The notes: generated by a model not told the origin, from the letters alone. A stretch of DNA of 64,000 nucleotides from Sacculina carcini (GCA_916048095.2 OU696582.1:100001-164000); one strand, 5' to 3'; shown: positions 1 to 16,308, numbered from the stretch's first letter. Numbers and translations are program-made.

Positions 1-950
1 GTTTTGAAACATCATGAAGAAATTAGAAGCACAAAATAAAAAAATAAAAATTTGAATTTTTGTATTTTTGAACACACAATTGTAATTGGAGTATTGAAGT
101 TATTTTTAGGAAACTTATTATTCTTAAACAAAAATAACTACAGTAACTATATAAGCAGCATAATTGAACTCAGATTTCACGATGTCGGACTTCACTTTCA
201 ATTCTGACTAACAAACTAACAAACACGATGTACAAGCACAAACATGCCTCAAAAACAGCACGCAATTAGCAAACAAGTTGTGCTTCATTTCAGCAGACCG
301 GCTCTCACTGTCGTAACGCATCTGAGAAAAATGAGAGATCTAGGAAAATCGAGCCATATCCCGTATCAAGAAAGCAAAATACCACACAAAAATGCAACTA
401 ACACATGCTAATCTCCTAATGCAAAATCTCTAATGCAAAATCTCCTAATGCAATAATCTCCTAGTGCAATAATATCCTAATGCAAAATATACTAATGCAA
501 AATATCCTTATAAATAATATACCAATGCAAAATCTCCTAATGAAACGTATCCTATCCTCTTCGCCTGTTCGTGGTGAACAGAAATATGAGTAGTTCAAAA
601 CTATTCTCGATCCTCCCAACCTTAACGCTGATGTTATCGCACTCGTTGAGTTACACCCACCAGATTACATTCAGTGTGTGGCTATAATACAGGTGTTATT
701 CCTGTGTGGAGACAGCAGTCACCAAACGAAGAGAAAAAAGCAAATATTAAAATAAACGAATTCTAGCCTGGGTGCGTCATTTGGATCCGCATACTTTTCC
801 AACCAACTTGATGAGTCACTTGGCACGTCAAATGTGACAGCGTCCTGTATTTCCCCTCCTCTTCCTCCTCCGAACCCACTCCTCTTCCTAATCCATGATT
901 CCAGCTCCAATTCAAATCACCGGCAACAAAACTGATAATTCATCGCCGCT
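1..950. other. AT-rich non-coding DNA with a decayed short repeat
   Basis: I see no supportable gene here. Between about 413 and 545 a unit close to TCCTAATGCAAAAT is repeated imperfectly about eight times. A short open frame on the minus strand (719-910) has no family resemblance I recognise. Confidence 0.6.
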
Positions 951-951
951 C

Positions 952-1640
952 AGACAGTCAGGTAGTCAGGTAGTCAGGTAGTCATGTAGTCAGGTAGTCA
1001 GGTAGTCAGGTAGTCAGGCAGTCAGGTAGTCAGGCAGTCAGGTAGTCAGGTAGTCAGGTAGTCAGGTAGTCAGGTAGTCAGGCAGTCAGGTAGTCAGGTA
1101 GTCAGGCAGTCAGGTAGTCAGGTAGTCAGATAGTCAGGTAGTCAGGTAGTCAGGTAGTCATGCAGTCAGGTAGTCAGGTAGTCAGGTAGTCAGGTAGTCA
1201 GGTAGTCAGGCAGTCAGGTAGTCAGGCAGTCAGGTAGTCAGACAGTCAGGTAGTCAGGTAGTCAGGTAGTCATGTAGTCAGGTAGTCAGGCAGTCAGGTA
1301 GTCAGGTAGTCAGGCAGTCAGGTAGTCAGACAGTCAGGTAGTCAGGTAGTCAGACTGTCAGACAGTCAGACAGTCAGGTAGTCAGACAGTCAGGTAGTCA
1401 GGTAGTCAGGCAGTCAGGTAGTCAGGTAGTCAGGTAGTCAGGTAGTCAGGCAGTCAGGTAGTCAGGTAGTCAGACTGTCAGACAGTCAGACAGTCAGACA
1501 GTCAGGTAGTCAGACAGTCAGACAGTCAGGTAGTCAGGTAGTCAGACAGTCAGACAGTCAGGTAGTCAGGTAGTCAAGTAGTCAGGTAGTCAGGTAGTCA
1601 GGTAGTCAGGCAGTCAGGTAGTCAGATATTCGGGTAGTCA
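952..1640. repeat. 8-bp minisatellite, unit GGTAGTCA
   Basis: About 85 head-to-tail copies of an octamer GGTAGTCA are visible, with frequent variants GGCAGTCA, GACAGTCA, GACTGTCA and ATGTAGTCA-type units. The variants are interspersed rather than clustered, except that GACA/GACT units concentrate between about 1350 and 1560. The array decays at its right edge near 1625-1640. It has no coding potential. Confidence 0.95.
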
Positions 1641-2717
1641 GAGGAGTAACAGACATATAGACAGACGGACACACACACGCATTGTACATTGTCGCACCTA
1701 CATATATAGGTATGACGACCGCCGTGTCAACACCGTGTAACGCCCATAGTGGAACCATCTAGCAGAATACAGATGCATCCACACTACTGGATGCGTGTGT
1801 GTGTGTGTGTGTGTGTGACACACTCGAGGTCGGCAGGGTGTCTGTATCTGTATCCTATCTGTTTGTGTGTGTGTGTGTGTGTGCATGTTGTGAACTGAAG
1901 AACACTAGTTCGGACGCGTCAGTGCAAAAAAGCAAATATGTATGCGTGTGTGCGTGTGGTTTGTACCAGTTGTACGTGAAGGTGAACAGACCTGTCAGTA
2001 TCTCGCCTCGCCTACACTTTGTGTCTGGACATGGCGCCACACTACCACACCCACGTGCACAAGAGGGCAGCGTCTACATCACGTTTCACCGTAAATGAAC
2101 CAGCAGCGCCAATAATGGCCACAATGTCATGACAATAGAATGGTGGCGCGTGCTTGGTGACGGCAGAGGGGAGGGGGAGGGGAGCGCAGTGCGCACGACT
2201 GCACCTTGGTGTGATCCGTGGTCACATTTGATAGGTCAGCATTTGGACATTACTATCAACGTCGCTGATAAGCATAGACTGGCAGGAAAAGTAACGTTAC
2301 GAAGAGCGCACTAGTCAAAAGTCAGCTACGCACTGAATACCAAATATTCAGCTCCTTCAAGTTCTCACCCAAGCCAGTATTCCCGATGGCTCACAAATCA
2401 CACTGCCTCACATTATCGAGCCGCATTCGTTAGCAGGTCTAAGTCAAACTTCACCTCGTCTTACCTCGTGAATACCCCTTTGTGGGCATGCGATCAAGAG
2501 TTCGACTTCTCGGCGAGGTGAAACGTTTGGGATCGTTGCTTAAAAGTTCAATTAGATCGTGAGCATTTGGTCAGACAGTTTCATGCCAACATTACCACGG
2601 CTATGTCCAAAATCCCACCACCACAATTTCATCATATTCTTCTAATTCGATGTGTTGCGGTGAGTTTTTCTCAACGCCTAATTTACTATCATTCATCTCA
2701 TCAACGTGCTCCCTCTT
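1641..2717. other. Non-coding DNA with short TG tracts, left flank of the LTR element
   Basis: There are short (GT)n runs at about 1794-1817 and 1865-1884. The rest is unremarkable unique-looking DNA, and the open frames here are microsatellite artefacts. The last five bases (2713-2717, CTCTT) are the left target-site duplication of the LTR element. Confidence 0.6.
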
Positions 2718-3027
2718 TGTAGTGTTATGTGCATGGAGTGTTAGTGTGTGTGTGTGTGTGTGTGTGATTCGCGTTTGTGCTCCTGTTGTGTACTATGTTT
2801 GTATGTATGTATGTATGTACTAGTATGACTGACACGCCGTGAATTGTTCATGCCCGCGGCGGCGGCGAGTGACCGGCTCGCTGCTGATTGGTTGCTGCGG
2901 CGGGTGAGGCTTTGTGTGTGTGCGTGTGTGTGTGTGTGTCACGGTGTGAGCGAGGAGTCGTGTTGGTGGTTTGACGGTTGGAGGAGAGACTGTGCTGTGC
3001 GAGTTGAGCGGCTGTGCGTTTATTACA
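2718..3027 (+). repeat. 5' LTR
   Basis: This 310-bp terminal repeat starts TGTAGTG and ends TTATTACA. It contains an 11-unit (TG) tract, four GTAT repeats, a GC-rich core (about 2853-2905) with an inverted CCAAT box (ATTGG), and a second TG-rich tract. I see no clear TATA box or AATAAA. It should supply the promoter and RNA start. Confidence 0.96.
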
Positions 3028-3042
3028 AGCTATTTCGGCATA

Positions 3043-3819
3043 ATGTCCAAGTCTGAGAGTGTTGCTCCTGGTGCGATGGCGTTTGACATCAAACTTATTC
3101 CGGAGTTCAGAGGCAATGATGATTGCTCCGTGTCTGAATGGTTCAGCAAGTTGCATTGGATATGCAGATTGTACAACGTTTCGTTTGTTGCTGCCGTCAT
3201 CCCACTTCGACTCACAGGAAATGCATACCGAGTGTATGACCAGCTTTCGGATCAAAGCAAACTTGATGTGGATCAAGTTCAGCGAGCGTTGGTGAAGGCG
3301 TTCGAGGTCGATTCTTTTTCTGCTTATGATCAGCTGGTGACGCGTCGGCTACAGTCTAGAGAACCGGTTGACGCGTATCTTGCGGATATAAAACGACTCG
3401 CTCAGCTCGCTGGTGGACTGCAGGAAGCAGCGATAAACAGCGCTTTCGTCCACGGTCTGCCCGACTACGTGCGTCGAACACTCCGTGCCAACGCTCGAAT
3501 ATCAGAAATGACCGTGTCTCAGCTGGTGGAGAGCGCTCGCGGAATATTGGCTGACGAAGAGGCCGCCATTGCAGGTATGTCTTGTTCCACCTCAGTGATG
3601 AGTGACCGCCATTGTGGCAGTTGTTCCTGTGTCAATGCCACCAAAGAACAGTCATTCAAATGCGCACAAACGTGCAATCAGTTGAGTGAGAAAAGCCACA
3701 AGTCAAATACGCGTTATAATAGCCGTCATAAGCCGAGAAATGTTTACTGCTTTAAATGTGGCGTTAAAGGACATTTTGCTGCACAATGTTCGGGAAACGG
3801 ACAGCGAGAAGACGCGTGA
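3043..3819 (+). CDS. Gag protein of the LTR retrotransposon
   Basis: The product is a capsid/nucleocapsid precursor of 258 residues. I chose the ATG at 3043, the first ATG in frame; the frame is open further upstream into the LTR, but only with non-ATG codons. The N-terminal two thirds look like a retrotransposon gag capsid region (residues about 15-190), with motifs such as SEWF and the SREPVDAYLADIKRLA stretch. Near the C-terminus there is one zinc knuckle, C-x2-C-x4-H-x4-C (CFKCGVKGHFAAQC). The stop at 3817-3819 lies inside the loop of the frameshift hairpin, so most ribosomes should end here and a fraction shift to pol. It would form the cytoplasmic virus-like particle. Confidence 0.9.
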   Translation: MSKSESVAPGAMAFDIKLIPEFRGNDDCSVSEWFSKLHWICRLYNVSFVAAVIPLRLTGNAYRVYDQLSDQSKLDVDQVQRALVKAFEVDSFSAYDQLVTRRLQSREPVDAYLADIKRLAQLAGGLQEAAINSAFVHGLPDYVRRTLRANARISEMTVSQLVESARGILADEEAAIAGMSCSTSVMSDRHCGSCSCVNATKEQSFKCAQTCNQLSEKSHKSNTRYNSRHKPRNVYCFKCGVKGHFAAQCSGNGQREDA

Positions 3820-3836
3820 GCGTCGGCGTCTTCTCG
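3792..3836 (+). promoter_or_regulatory. -1 programmed ribosomal frameshift signal (gag-pol)
   Basis: The heptamer GGGAAAC (3792-3798) sits in the gag frame as G GGA AAC, which is the canonical X XXY YYZ slippery arrangement. A 6-nt spacer follows, then a perfect 11-bp stem: CGAGAAGACGC (3805-3815) pairs with GCGTCTTCTCG (3826-3836) around a 10-nt loop that contains the gag stop codon. Pol is in exactly the -1 frame. Heptamer, spacing and stem all fit known -1 signals; function is inferred. Confidence 0.88.
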
Positions 3837-6812
3837 TTTGCCAATGACGCGTTACCCACGACACTCATGCGAGTAAATGATTGTGAGAAATCTGTACTCG
3901 TCGACTCAGGCTGTTCCAAGTGCATAATTCATCAGTCGTGTTGTGGTTCATGGGAACCATATGTTTGCACTATTGTAACTGTAGACGGCACCAAGCATAG
4001 GAGTCTTGGCAGGACAATGGTATGCTTACAAAGTGCTGCTCATTCACCAAAATTTGTTGAAGCCATGGTTGTCAGCTTCAAACCGTTGAATTTTGAATTT
4101 GTGTTGGGTATGAATGGCGTATCGTCCTACGGTGGTGTGTGCATCAGTGGCGAGGGTAATGTGAGACTTGGTGTGCATTGTGACGCTACAGCAAGAACTC
4201 AGTACACGGCTGGAGCGGCTGATGCTTCTGGTGGAATGCCGGGTAAACTGACCGACCTTGTCATTGAACGACAAGACTTTACAGCAAAGTTCAGTGCTGA
4301 CAAGAAACAGTGGACAGCTGCGTGGAAATGGGCAGACGGACGGCCACCAGGTGCTCTAAAAAACAAAGTTCGTGAATACGCCATGAAGCCCAGTGTTCGA
4401 ATGGAATACCGTAGAGAAGTATTGGACTGGATCAAGCGTGGCTGGCTGCAACGATATGATGAACGAGAGCACGGACCTGCGAAAGCGTTAATTCCCCTAA
4501 TGGCTGTCGTTCAAAATAATAAGCACAAAACCAGGCCAGTCCTTGACTTCAGAGAGCTCAATGACTTCATAAATCCATTCACTGCCAACAGTGACGTTTG
4601 TGCCGACAAAATTCGCCTGTGGAGACGTGTTGGAGGCAGTGCGGTGTTGATCGATTTGAGGAAGGCTTACTTGCAAATCGCCGTGAGCTCCGACTTGTGG
4701 CCTTTTCAAACCGTCAATTTCGAGGGCCGCCGTTTTTGTCTCACTAGACTCGGATTCGGTCTCAATGTCGCCCCATTGGTGATGCAAGCCGTACTGGAGA
4801 CTGTGTTGAAACAGGACCCGACTGTGTTTCAGGGTACGTCTTCCTACATCGACGATGTGCTTGTGAACGCGAATGTCGTTGGTGTGGACAAGGTGGTTGC
4901 ACACCTGGAAAAATACGGCCTCGTGTGCAAAGCTCCCGAGCGACTGCGAGACGGCGCTCGTGTCCTTGGTGTCAGAGTGGACAGCCATGGTCGTCATCTG
5001 CGTTGGCGCCGTGACAACTGTGTTGGTGACATACCGGATGTTCTCACACGGCGGAACGTGTTTTCAGTTTGTGGCAAACTGACAGGGCACATGCCAGTGT
5101 GTGGCTGGTTGCGTGTGGCGGCAGCATACATCAAGCGTCGAGCAAATGCTGCAACTGCAAGCTGGGATGACAAGCTGCGTGACGGTGGAGAAGTCCGCAA
5201 AATGCTGGAGGAAATATTGGCCCGTGTGAAAGATGCTGATCCTGCAACTGGACGCTGGGATGTAGTTGATGGAGACGCCACTGTTTGGACCGATGCTAGT
5301 TCATTGGCCATGGGTGCGGTATTGGAGATCGGCGGGTCAGTGATTGAAGACGGATGCTGGTTGCGCACTGAGGATGCGGCTCATATTAATATGGCGGAAC
5401 TCGATGCTGCTGTCAAAGGTGTGAACCTGGCGCTTATTTGGAAGCTGAAAAAATTCCGTCTAGTTACTGATTCCCGCACAGTCTTCCACTGGATAAGCAA
5501 CGCATTGAGTGGGCAATCGAGGCTTCAAACAAAAGCCGCCAGTGAAATGCTTATTCGCAGGAGGTTGTCTGTTCTCACGTCTCTGGTGGCAGAGTACCAG
5601 TTGGACGTTAACGTCGCATTCGTCAGCTCAAGTTGCAATCTGGCGGACCAGCTGACTCGTGTGCCCACCGCCTGGCTGAGAAAGCAGCCTAATGCAGCCG
5701 TGTCAGTGGCAGCAGCAGCGACAGCACCGTGTACTTCACCGCATGATCCTCTCGCTGTCGTGCGAGCCGTGCATGAGGCCTCTGGTCACCCTGGTGTGAG
5801 GCGAACACTGTATTTCTCGAAGAAGAAAGACCCGTGTGTGAGCAGAAGGATGGCCCAAACGGTGGTGAGAAATTGTGATGCATGCCAGTCAGTTGATCCT
5901 GCTCCTGTGCGGTGGGCAGCAGGCAAGTTGCACGTAAAGCGCAACTGGCATCGTCTGGCCATCGACGTGACGCACGCAGGGCTTCACCATTACCTCACTG
6001 TGATCGACTGTGGCCCGTCGCGATTCTCACTGTGGCGTCACCTGAGACAGCAAGACAGTGTGAATGTCATCATGCAATTGGAGAACATTTTTTATGAGCG
6101 CGGTCCACCAGCGGAAGTTCTGGCCGATAACGCAACTGTGTTTCGCAGCGCTGCTTTCAGAAGCATGCTCGAAAAATGGGGTGTCAATTTGATTTTTCGG
6201 TGCGCATATGAGCCCACTGGAAATGCCATCGCTGAGCGCAGCCATCGCACCATCAAAACAATCGCTGCTAGGTCGAACTGCTCTGTATCGGAAGCTGTAC
6301 ATTGGTACAACATGACTCCAAAGGACAGCCGCACAGACAGTTCCGCGCCTGCCATGCAGATATATAAATATCGCGTGCGGTCGCGGCCAATCCCGACGCC
6401 GCCACATTCTGGCAACGCTCAAGTTAACAACGCTTCTGTGCGCTGCAAGTTCAAACTTGGAGATGTTGTGTGGGTTCGGCAGCGAGGTGCAAGTTGTCAC
6501 ACCAGGTCACACATCGGCACTGTGACTGGTGTGACCTCTCAGCTCAGCGTCGAAGTCGACGGAGTGCCTCGTCACGTGAGAAGTCTGAGGCCGTGCAATC
6601 GACGCGTGGCTGTCAGTGTGCCGCCTGGTGTGCAGCAGCAGCAGCAGCAGGAAGAAGAACGTCGTCCGGCTCTCGTGACAGTTCCGCCTGCTGCAGTTCA
6701 GCCTGAAAGAGTTGTTGAACCGGTGCAGATGGATGAACAACCGAATGACTTGCCTAGTCGCTCTGCTGTGCGTTTATTACGGGCCAATCCTGCGCCGCGT
6801 CAATTATTTTAA
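3798..6812 (+). CDS. Pol polyprotein (protease-RT-RNase H-integrase)
   Basis: About 1005 codons are read in the -1 frame after the slip at 3798; an ATG at 3786 is in this frame but frameshifting is the more likely route. In order, I see a retropepsin motif with a variant active site (VLVDSGCS, D-S-G instead of D-T-G); reverse transcriptase with LIDLRKAYLQIAV, LTRLGFGLNVAP and the catalytic YIDDVLV; RNase H with VWTDASS and the acidic residue in INMAELDAA; and integrase with an HHCC zinc finger (HEASGHPG, then CDAC) and a catalytic core containing AIDVTH, LADNAT and GNAIAERSHR. A short polyglutamine run and a low-complexity tail close the protein. No frameshift or stop breaks it. The order fits Ty3/gypsy elements. 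Confidence 0.93.
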   Translation, partial: RTARRRVSVGVFSFANDALPTTLMRVNDCEKSVLVDSGCSKCIIHQSCCGSWEPYVCTIVTVDGTKHRSLGRTMVCLQSAAHSPKFVEAMVVSFKPLNFEFVLGMNGVSSYGGVCISGEGNVRLGVHCDATARTQYTAGAADASGGMPGKLTDLVIERQDFTAKFSADKKQWTAAWKWADGRPPGALKNKVREYAMKPSVRMEYRREVLDWIKRGWLQRYDEREHGPAKALIPLMAVVQNNKHKTRPVLDFRELNDFINPFTANSDVCADKIRLWRRVGGSAVLIDLRKAYLQIAVSSDLWPFQTVNFEGRRFCLTRLGFGLNVAPLVMQAVLETVLKQDPTVFQGTSSYIDDVLVNANVVGVDKVVAHLEKYGLVCKAPERLRDGARVLGVRVDSHGRHLRWRRDNCVGDIPDVLTRRNVFSVCGKLTGHMPVCGWLRVAAAYIKRRANAATASWDDKLRDGGEVRKMLEEILARVKDADPATGRWDVVDGDATVWTDASSLAMGAVLEIGGSVIEDGCWLRTEDAAHINMAELDAAVKGVNLALIWKLKKFRLVTDSRTVFHWISNALSGQSRLQTKAASEMLIRRRLSVLTSLVAEYQLDVNVAFVSSSCNLADQLTRVPTAWLRKQPNAAVSVAAAATAPCTSPHDPLAVVRAVHEASGHPGVRRTLYFSKKKDPCVSRRMAQTVVRNCDACQSVDPAPVRWAAGKLHVKRNWHRLAIDVTHAGLHHYLTVIDCGPSRFSLWRHLRQQDSVNVIMQLENIFYERGPPAEVLADNATVFRSAAFRSMLEKWGVNLIFRCAYEPTGNAIAERSHRTIKTIAARSNCSVSEAVHWYNMTPKDSRTDSSAPAMQIYKYRVRSRPIPTPPHSGNAQVNNASVRCKFKLGDVVWVRQRGASCHTRSHIGTVTGVTSQLSVEVDGVPRHVRSLRPCNRRVAVSVPPGVQQQQQQEEERRPALVTVPPAAVQPERVVEPVQMDEQPNDLPSRSAVRLLRANPAPRQLF

Positions 6813-7014
6813 TATTGATGTTCATGCTATTGTGTGAGTGCGTGTGAGTATGCATGTGTGAGTGCGTGTTCAGTCGATACGCATTCGTCATTGTTATTGT
6901 CATTCGTCATACAATGGCGTTTCCACTTTACCGCATGTTTGTCTGTGCAGCGTTTCCACTTTACCGCATCTTGTAGATTTATACGTTTAGTTGGCTCTTG
7001 AAGCCAGGTGTGCA

Positions 7015-7324
7015 TGTAGTGTTATGTGCATGGAGTGTTAGTGTGTGTGTGTGTGTGTGTGTGATTCGCGTTTGTGCTCCTGTTGTGTACTATGTTTGTA
7101 TGTATGTATGTATGTACTAGTATGACTGACACGCCGTGAATTGTTCATGCCCGCGGCGGCGGCGAGTGACCGGCTCGCTGCTGATTGGTTGCTGCGGCGG
7201 GTGAGGCTTTGTGTGTGTGCGTGTGTGTGTGTGTGTCACGGTGTGAGCGAGGAGTCGTGTTGGTGGTTTGACGGTTGGAGGAGAGACTGTGCTGTGCGAG
7301 TTGAGCGGCTGTGCGTTTATTACA
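7015..7324 (+). repeat. 3' LTR
   Basis: This is the second 310-bp copy of the LTR and I can find no difference from the 5' copy, including equal numbers of TG and GTAT units. The bases just before it (AAGCCAGGTGTGCA) are not a polypurine tract. The duplication CTCTT follows at 7325-7329. Confidence 0.96.
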
Positions 7325-12911
<5,587 letters not shown>

Positions 12912-15900
12912 CTGTTTCATTGATGAAGAATCTCCCAGTACCGCTGCCTCCACGGATAGAGTACTTGACACGCGACTGTGGTCCGCTGACATCTCTGTCT
13001 GAAGCAACCGCCGCGACCACAAACGTGCCCGCCGGCTCATTTTCGGCCACACGACCAACCATGACCGGGGCGTCAAAAGTCGGCGCAAACCAATTCTCGT
13101 TGACGTCATTCACCCGCAGAAGAACGTAGGTCGTGGAGCTGCGAGGAGGATCCCCGTCGTCCACCGCCATCACGGAGATGTTGTAGAATGGCCGGCTCTC
13201 ATAGTCAAGCGGATATTGAAGACGTATGGCGCCTGTCCGCCTGTCGATGACGAAAGGATAATCAATGTCTCCGCTATGAGTTTCCAGGTCGTTTCTTGAA
13301 GAATCCAACAGACGGTAAGTGATAGGTTCGTCGCTGACGGGCAAATCCACATCAAATGCTTCCACGCTGGCTACCACAGAACCCACGGGCACATCCTCAG
13401 CCACGCTGGCGCGGTACAATTCGCGAGGAAACGCCGGCGCGTTATCGTTCACATCTGTCACGTGAACACGTAGTGTGGCAGATGCCTGCCGCGTGATCTC
13501 CTCGCCGTTATCTCTGGCTATCACGAGCACCTCAAATAGATCTTGTCTCTCTCTGTCCAAATCGCCCGACGAGAGTGTAACAATGCCGCTAGAACTGTTG
13601 ACCCGAAACAGATCTTCACCTCCGATCAGCTGATATGTCAGCTGAGCGTTGCGACCGACATCGGCGTCCGAAGCTCGCAAGCGCGCAACAAATTCGCCGG
13701 CAACGCTCGATTCCGACAGTGAAACGATGAGCGGCGTTTTGTGGAACTGCGGTGCGTTATCGTTGACATCTTCCACTCGCACCGACAACAAGCAGCTGCT
13801 GCACAACTGCGGAACGCCGAGGTCACACACACTCACATTCAACGAATATTCGGCGCGCCATTCGCGATCCAGCCTATCGACGACACGAACAACACCCGAC
13901 GTTGCTTCAATTTCAAAAACAGAATCAACGTCTCCGTTTGTTATTGCAAACACCAGAGCTCCGCCGAACGATTGATCGTCGTCAATCACTTTGAAAGCTA
14001 ACACTTGGCTTCCCACACTCGCATCCTCCCTCACTGACACCCCACTCTCACAATTGTCGATAACCGGTCGATGGTGATTGGCTTGGAATTGTTGCTGAAC
14101 GGTGAAGAATTGCTCGTTGCGATTGTTGGCCTCCGATTGAGCCAATATTTTCTTGTACTTGGCATCAACACCCGTCTGCTCACACGTAGACGACGAGAAG
14201 CCGTCACCGTCCAGTCTCGCTCCACCGTCTACCACAGCTATCTTGATGATCATTTCGTCGGAAAAATGCTGGCCGTCGTGCGCCATGACACCGATCTGCT
14301 GTTTAGTGCCAGACAGTCCGGTCAGGTCACACGTCACACTCAATATTCCCAGCAGTTCGTCAACGTGAAAACAGCCATCAGAGCCGTCCGTCGATACAAC
14401 ACGATACCCGACCGTTGTGTCCGGGTCCATGTCGACCGCCGATAAAACCAGCAGCTCAGTAGCAGGAGGTGCATATTGCGACACCTGTATCTGACACGCC
14501 ACGCGCTCAAACTGCGGCCGATTATCGTTGACGTTGCGCACGGCCACCGTTAAAGTGGTCTCGGCCTGGCGACGCATGGGAGTGCCCCAGTCAGACACGC
14601 GCACGTGCAGCACATAACGACGTCTCTGAGTCTCAAAATCAAGTCGTTCACTAGTGCGGATGGTGCCATCAAATGCGTCAATTACGAACGGCAGCGGATC
14701 AGCGTTGACCAGCGAGTAAGTCAGTCCACCTCCGGTGTCTGCGTCCACAGCGGTCACGCGACTTACGTAGAAATCAGCCGGCTCGTTCTCGTCAACAAAA
14801 GCCTGTGAGTTGGGCGTGACAAACTGAGGGGTGTTGTCGTTGTCGTCTAGGACACGCACCACAACTTGTGCCCTAGACTCTGCCGTTCCTTCTAAACTTT
14901 GGCGCGCCGTGTTCACCACAGACACAGTCAGTTCGTATTGATCTAGCGTCTCGGCATCCAGACGTCGATTCGTTCTCAATAAACCAGTGCGAGTGTTCAC
15001 AGTGAACTGCCCATCCTCATTGCCTGACACAATCGAAAACCGCAGTATTTGTCGTCGTGGCAATGGCCAGTCATGGGATCCGTTAACCACAGCAAGACGC
15101 ACCACATTTGTACCAATCAGCGCCGACTCCCGCACAGACGCAGTGAACGAACGCTTGCTGAAAGATACCAGGCGGTCGCCAGCATCCATCAGTCTCACAT
15201 GGAGAGATTTGACACTGTAGCGCTGTGGTGCACCTCGATCATAAGCCTTCAACGTCAAGTTATAGCCTTGCGGAGCGCTTACCGAGCCATCGACTGCAAT
15301 CAAAAACTCTCCTGGTTGGACTGCCGGCATCACGACAAAGTTGCCCTGGGGATCCCCGTCGACTATTCGCAGCTCAGCCACTTCTCCATGACGTCCGGCG
15401 TCCGCATCGTCGACACGGACCACGGCATACACATCGAGGCCGGACGAGTGAGCCAGCACACCTGACATGTGAGTCACCGCAATGACCGGGTCGTGGAGGT
15501 TGACTGGAGTGACTGTGATGTGCACGGCCGCTTTTCCCACACTGCTGTCCAGCGAGTCGTGTCCAGGACCGCGATCACGAGCCAACACGCTCAACGAGAA
15601 CTCCGGCACGCGGCTGTGATTCAGCCGCCGCATCAGCACCACCTGTCCACTGCTCGCATCCACGGCAAAATGGTCGTCCACCTCGGCAAAGCTGTAATAC
15701 ACCTCACCGTTGATTCCCTCATCAGCATCGTCGGCATGCAGCCGAACAACGGCCGTGTGAAGCGGCATATCCTCGGGAACCGTCAGAGAGTAAACCGACC
15801 GCTCAAACCACGGCGTCAGGTCGTTCCTATCCAGCACCTTAACGTGGATCTCCGCCGTCACTCCGTGTCTGGATGAAGCTGCCGAGCGCGCTCGACGACC

Positions 15901-16308
15901 CGACGCGTGACGTTCGCGCACGCGCACTTTCAGGCGAAAATGCGAGCGCCTCTCTCTATTGAGACGATCGCCTCGTCCGGGTCTCGTGCGCAGCAGCAGA
16001 AAACAGAAATCTCCAGCCACGAGTTTCTCGGTCTTGAAGGCATTCTCCACGTTACCGGAGATTATTTTGAAGCGCACGCGACTGCCCGAATGACCACGCG
16101 GCAAATGCACTCCGATCTTGTCATCAATGCGCAAATACTCACGCACTCCGTGGTTCTCGTAGATAAAAGCCGAATACACGCGCTTGGTGAATCCAAGCTC
16201 CTTCCTATCGTAACTGGCAGAGTGACCGCCGATAAGAAGAGTACTTGCCAACCAAGTGACGATTCTCAAGAATCTGATACGACCGCGGTGGGGTCGTAGA
16301 GACGACAT
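12912..16308 (-). CDS. Fat-like giant cadherin (FAT1-3/kugelei type), first coding exon
   Basis: The exon encodes about 1132 residues from ATG 16308 to a donor after GAAACAG (GTGCGT, 12911 downward), phase 1. An open codon at 16335 is TTG, so I use the ATG that begins MSSLRPHRGR. A signal peptide follows (hydrophobic FLRIVTWLASTLLIGG). About nine and a half cadherin repeats follow. The first ends in the unusual LDRNDLTPWF (about residues 160-168); classical DxNDNxPxF linkers appear later (VLDDNDNTPQF, VEDVNDNAPQF, VTDVNDNAPAF), several linkers are degenerate, and a non-cadherin insert with TCEQTGVDAKYKKILAQ sits in the middle. From memory, vertebrate FAT1 shows the same oddities in the same order, including the CEETG insert and the V-N-E-N linker near the exon end. 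Family role: planar cell polarity, adhesion and actin organisation. Later exons (more repeats, LamG/EGF, membrane segment) are not in view. Confidence 0.92.

Larger units (their letters stand above)
2718..7324 (+). mobile_element. Complete Ty3/gypsy-like LTR retrotransposon
   Basis: This is a 4607-bp element with two 310-bp LTRs (2718-3027 and 7015-7324) that look identical base for base and run from TG to CA. It is flanked by a perfect 5-bp target duplication CTCTT (2713-2717 and 7325-7329). Inside are a gag gene with a CCHC zinc knuckle and an unbroken pol gene in the order protease, reverse transcriptase, RNase H, integrase. That order excludes Ty1/copia; I favour Ty3/gypsy over BEL/Pao from the integrase and RT motifs. 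There is no env gene. Identical LTRs and open frames imply a very recent insertion, possibly still active. Gag begins only 15 nt after the 5' LTR, and I cannot find a usual TGG-type primer-binding site or a polypurine tract before the 3' LTR. Confidence 0.95.

Noticed and set aside
719..910. 63-residue minus-strand frame that looks protein-like
   Set aside because: There is no family match and no consistent pair of splice sites; an adjacent frame looks equally protein-like, so it may be a relic or chance.
952..1640. CRISPR-like array
   Set aside because: It is a contiguous octamer repeat without spacers, in an animal genome.
2971..3042. Gag start upstream inside the LTR
   Set aside because: The extension begins with TTG; the first in-frame ATG is at 3043.
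14071..15876. Plus-strand open frames opposite the Fat-like exon
   Set aside because: They are antisense shadows of a strongly coding minus-strand exon.
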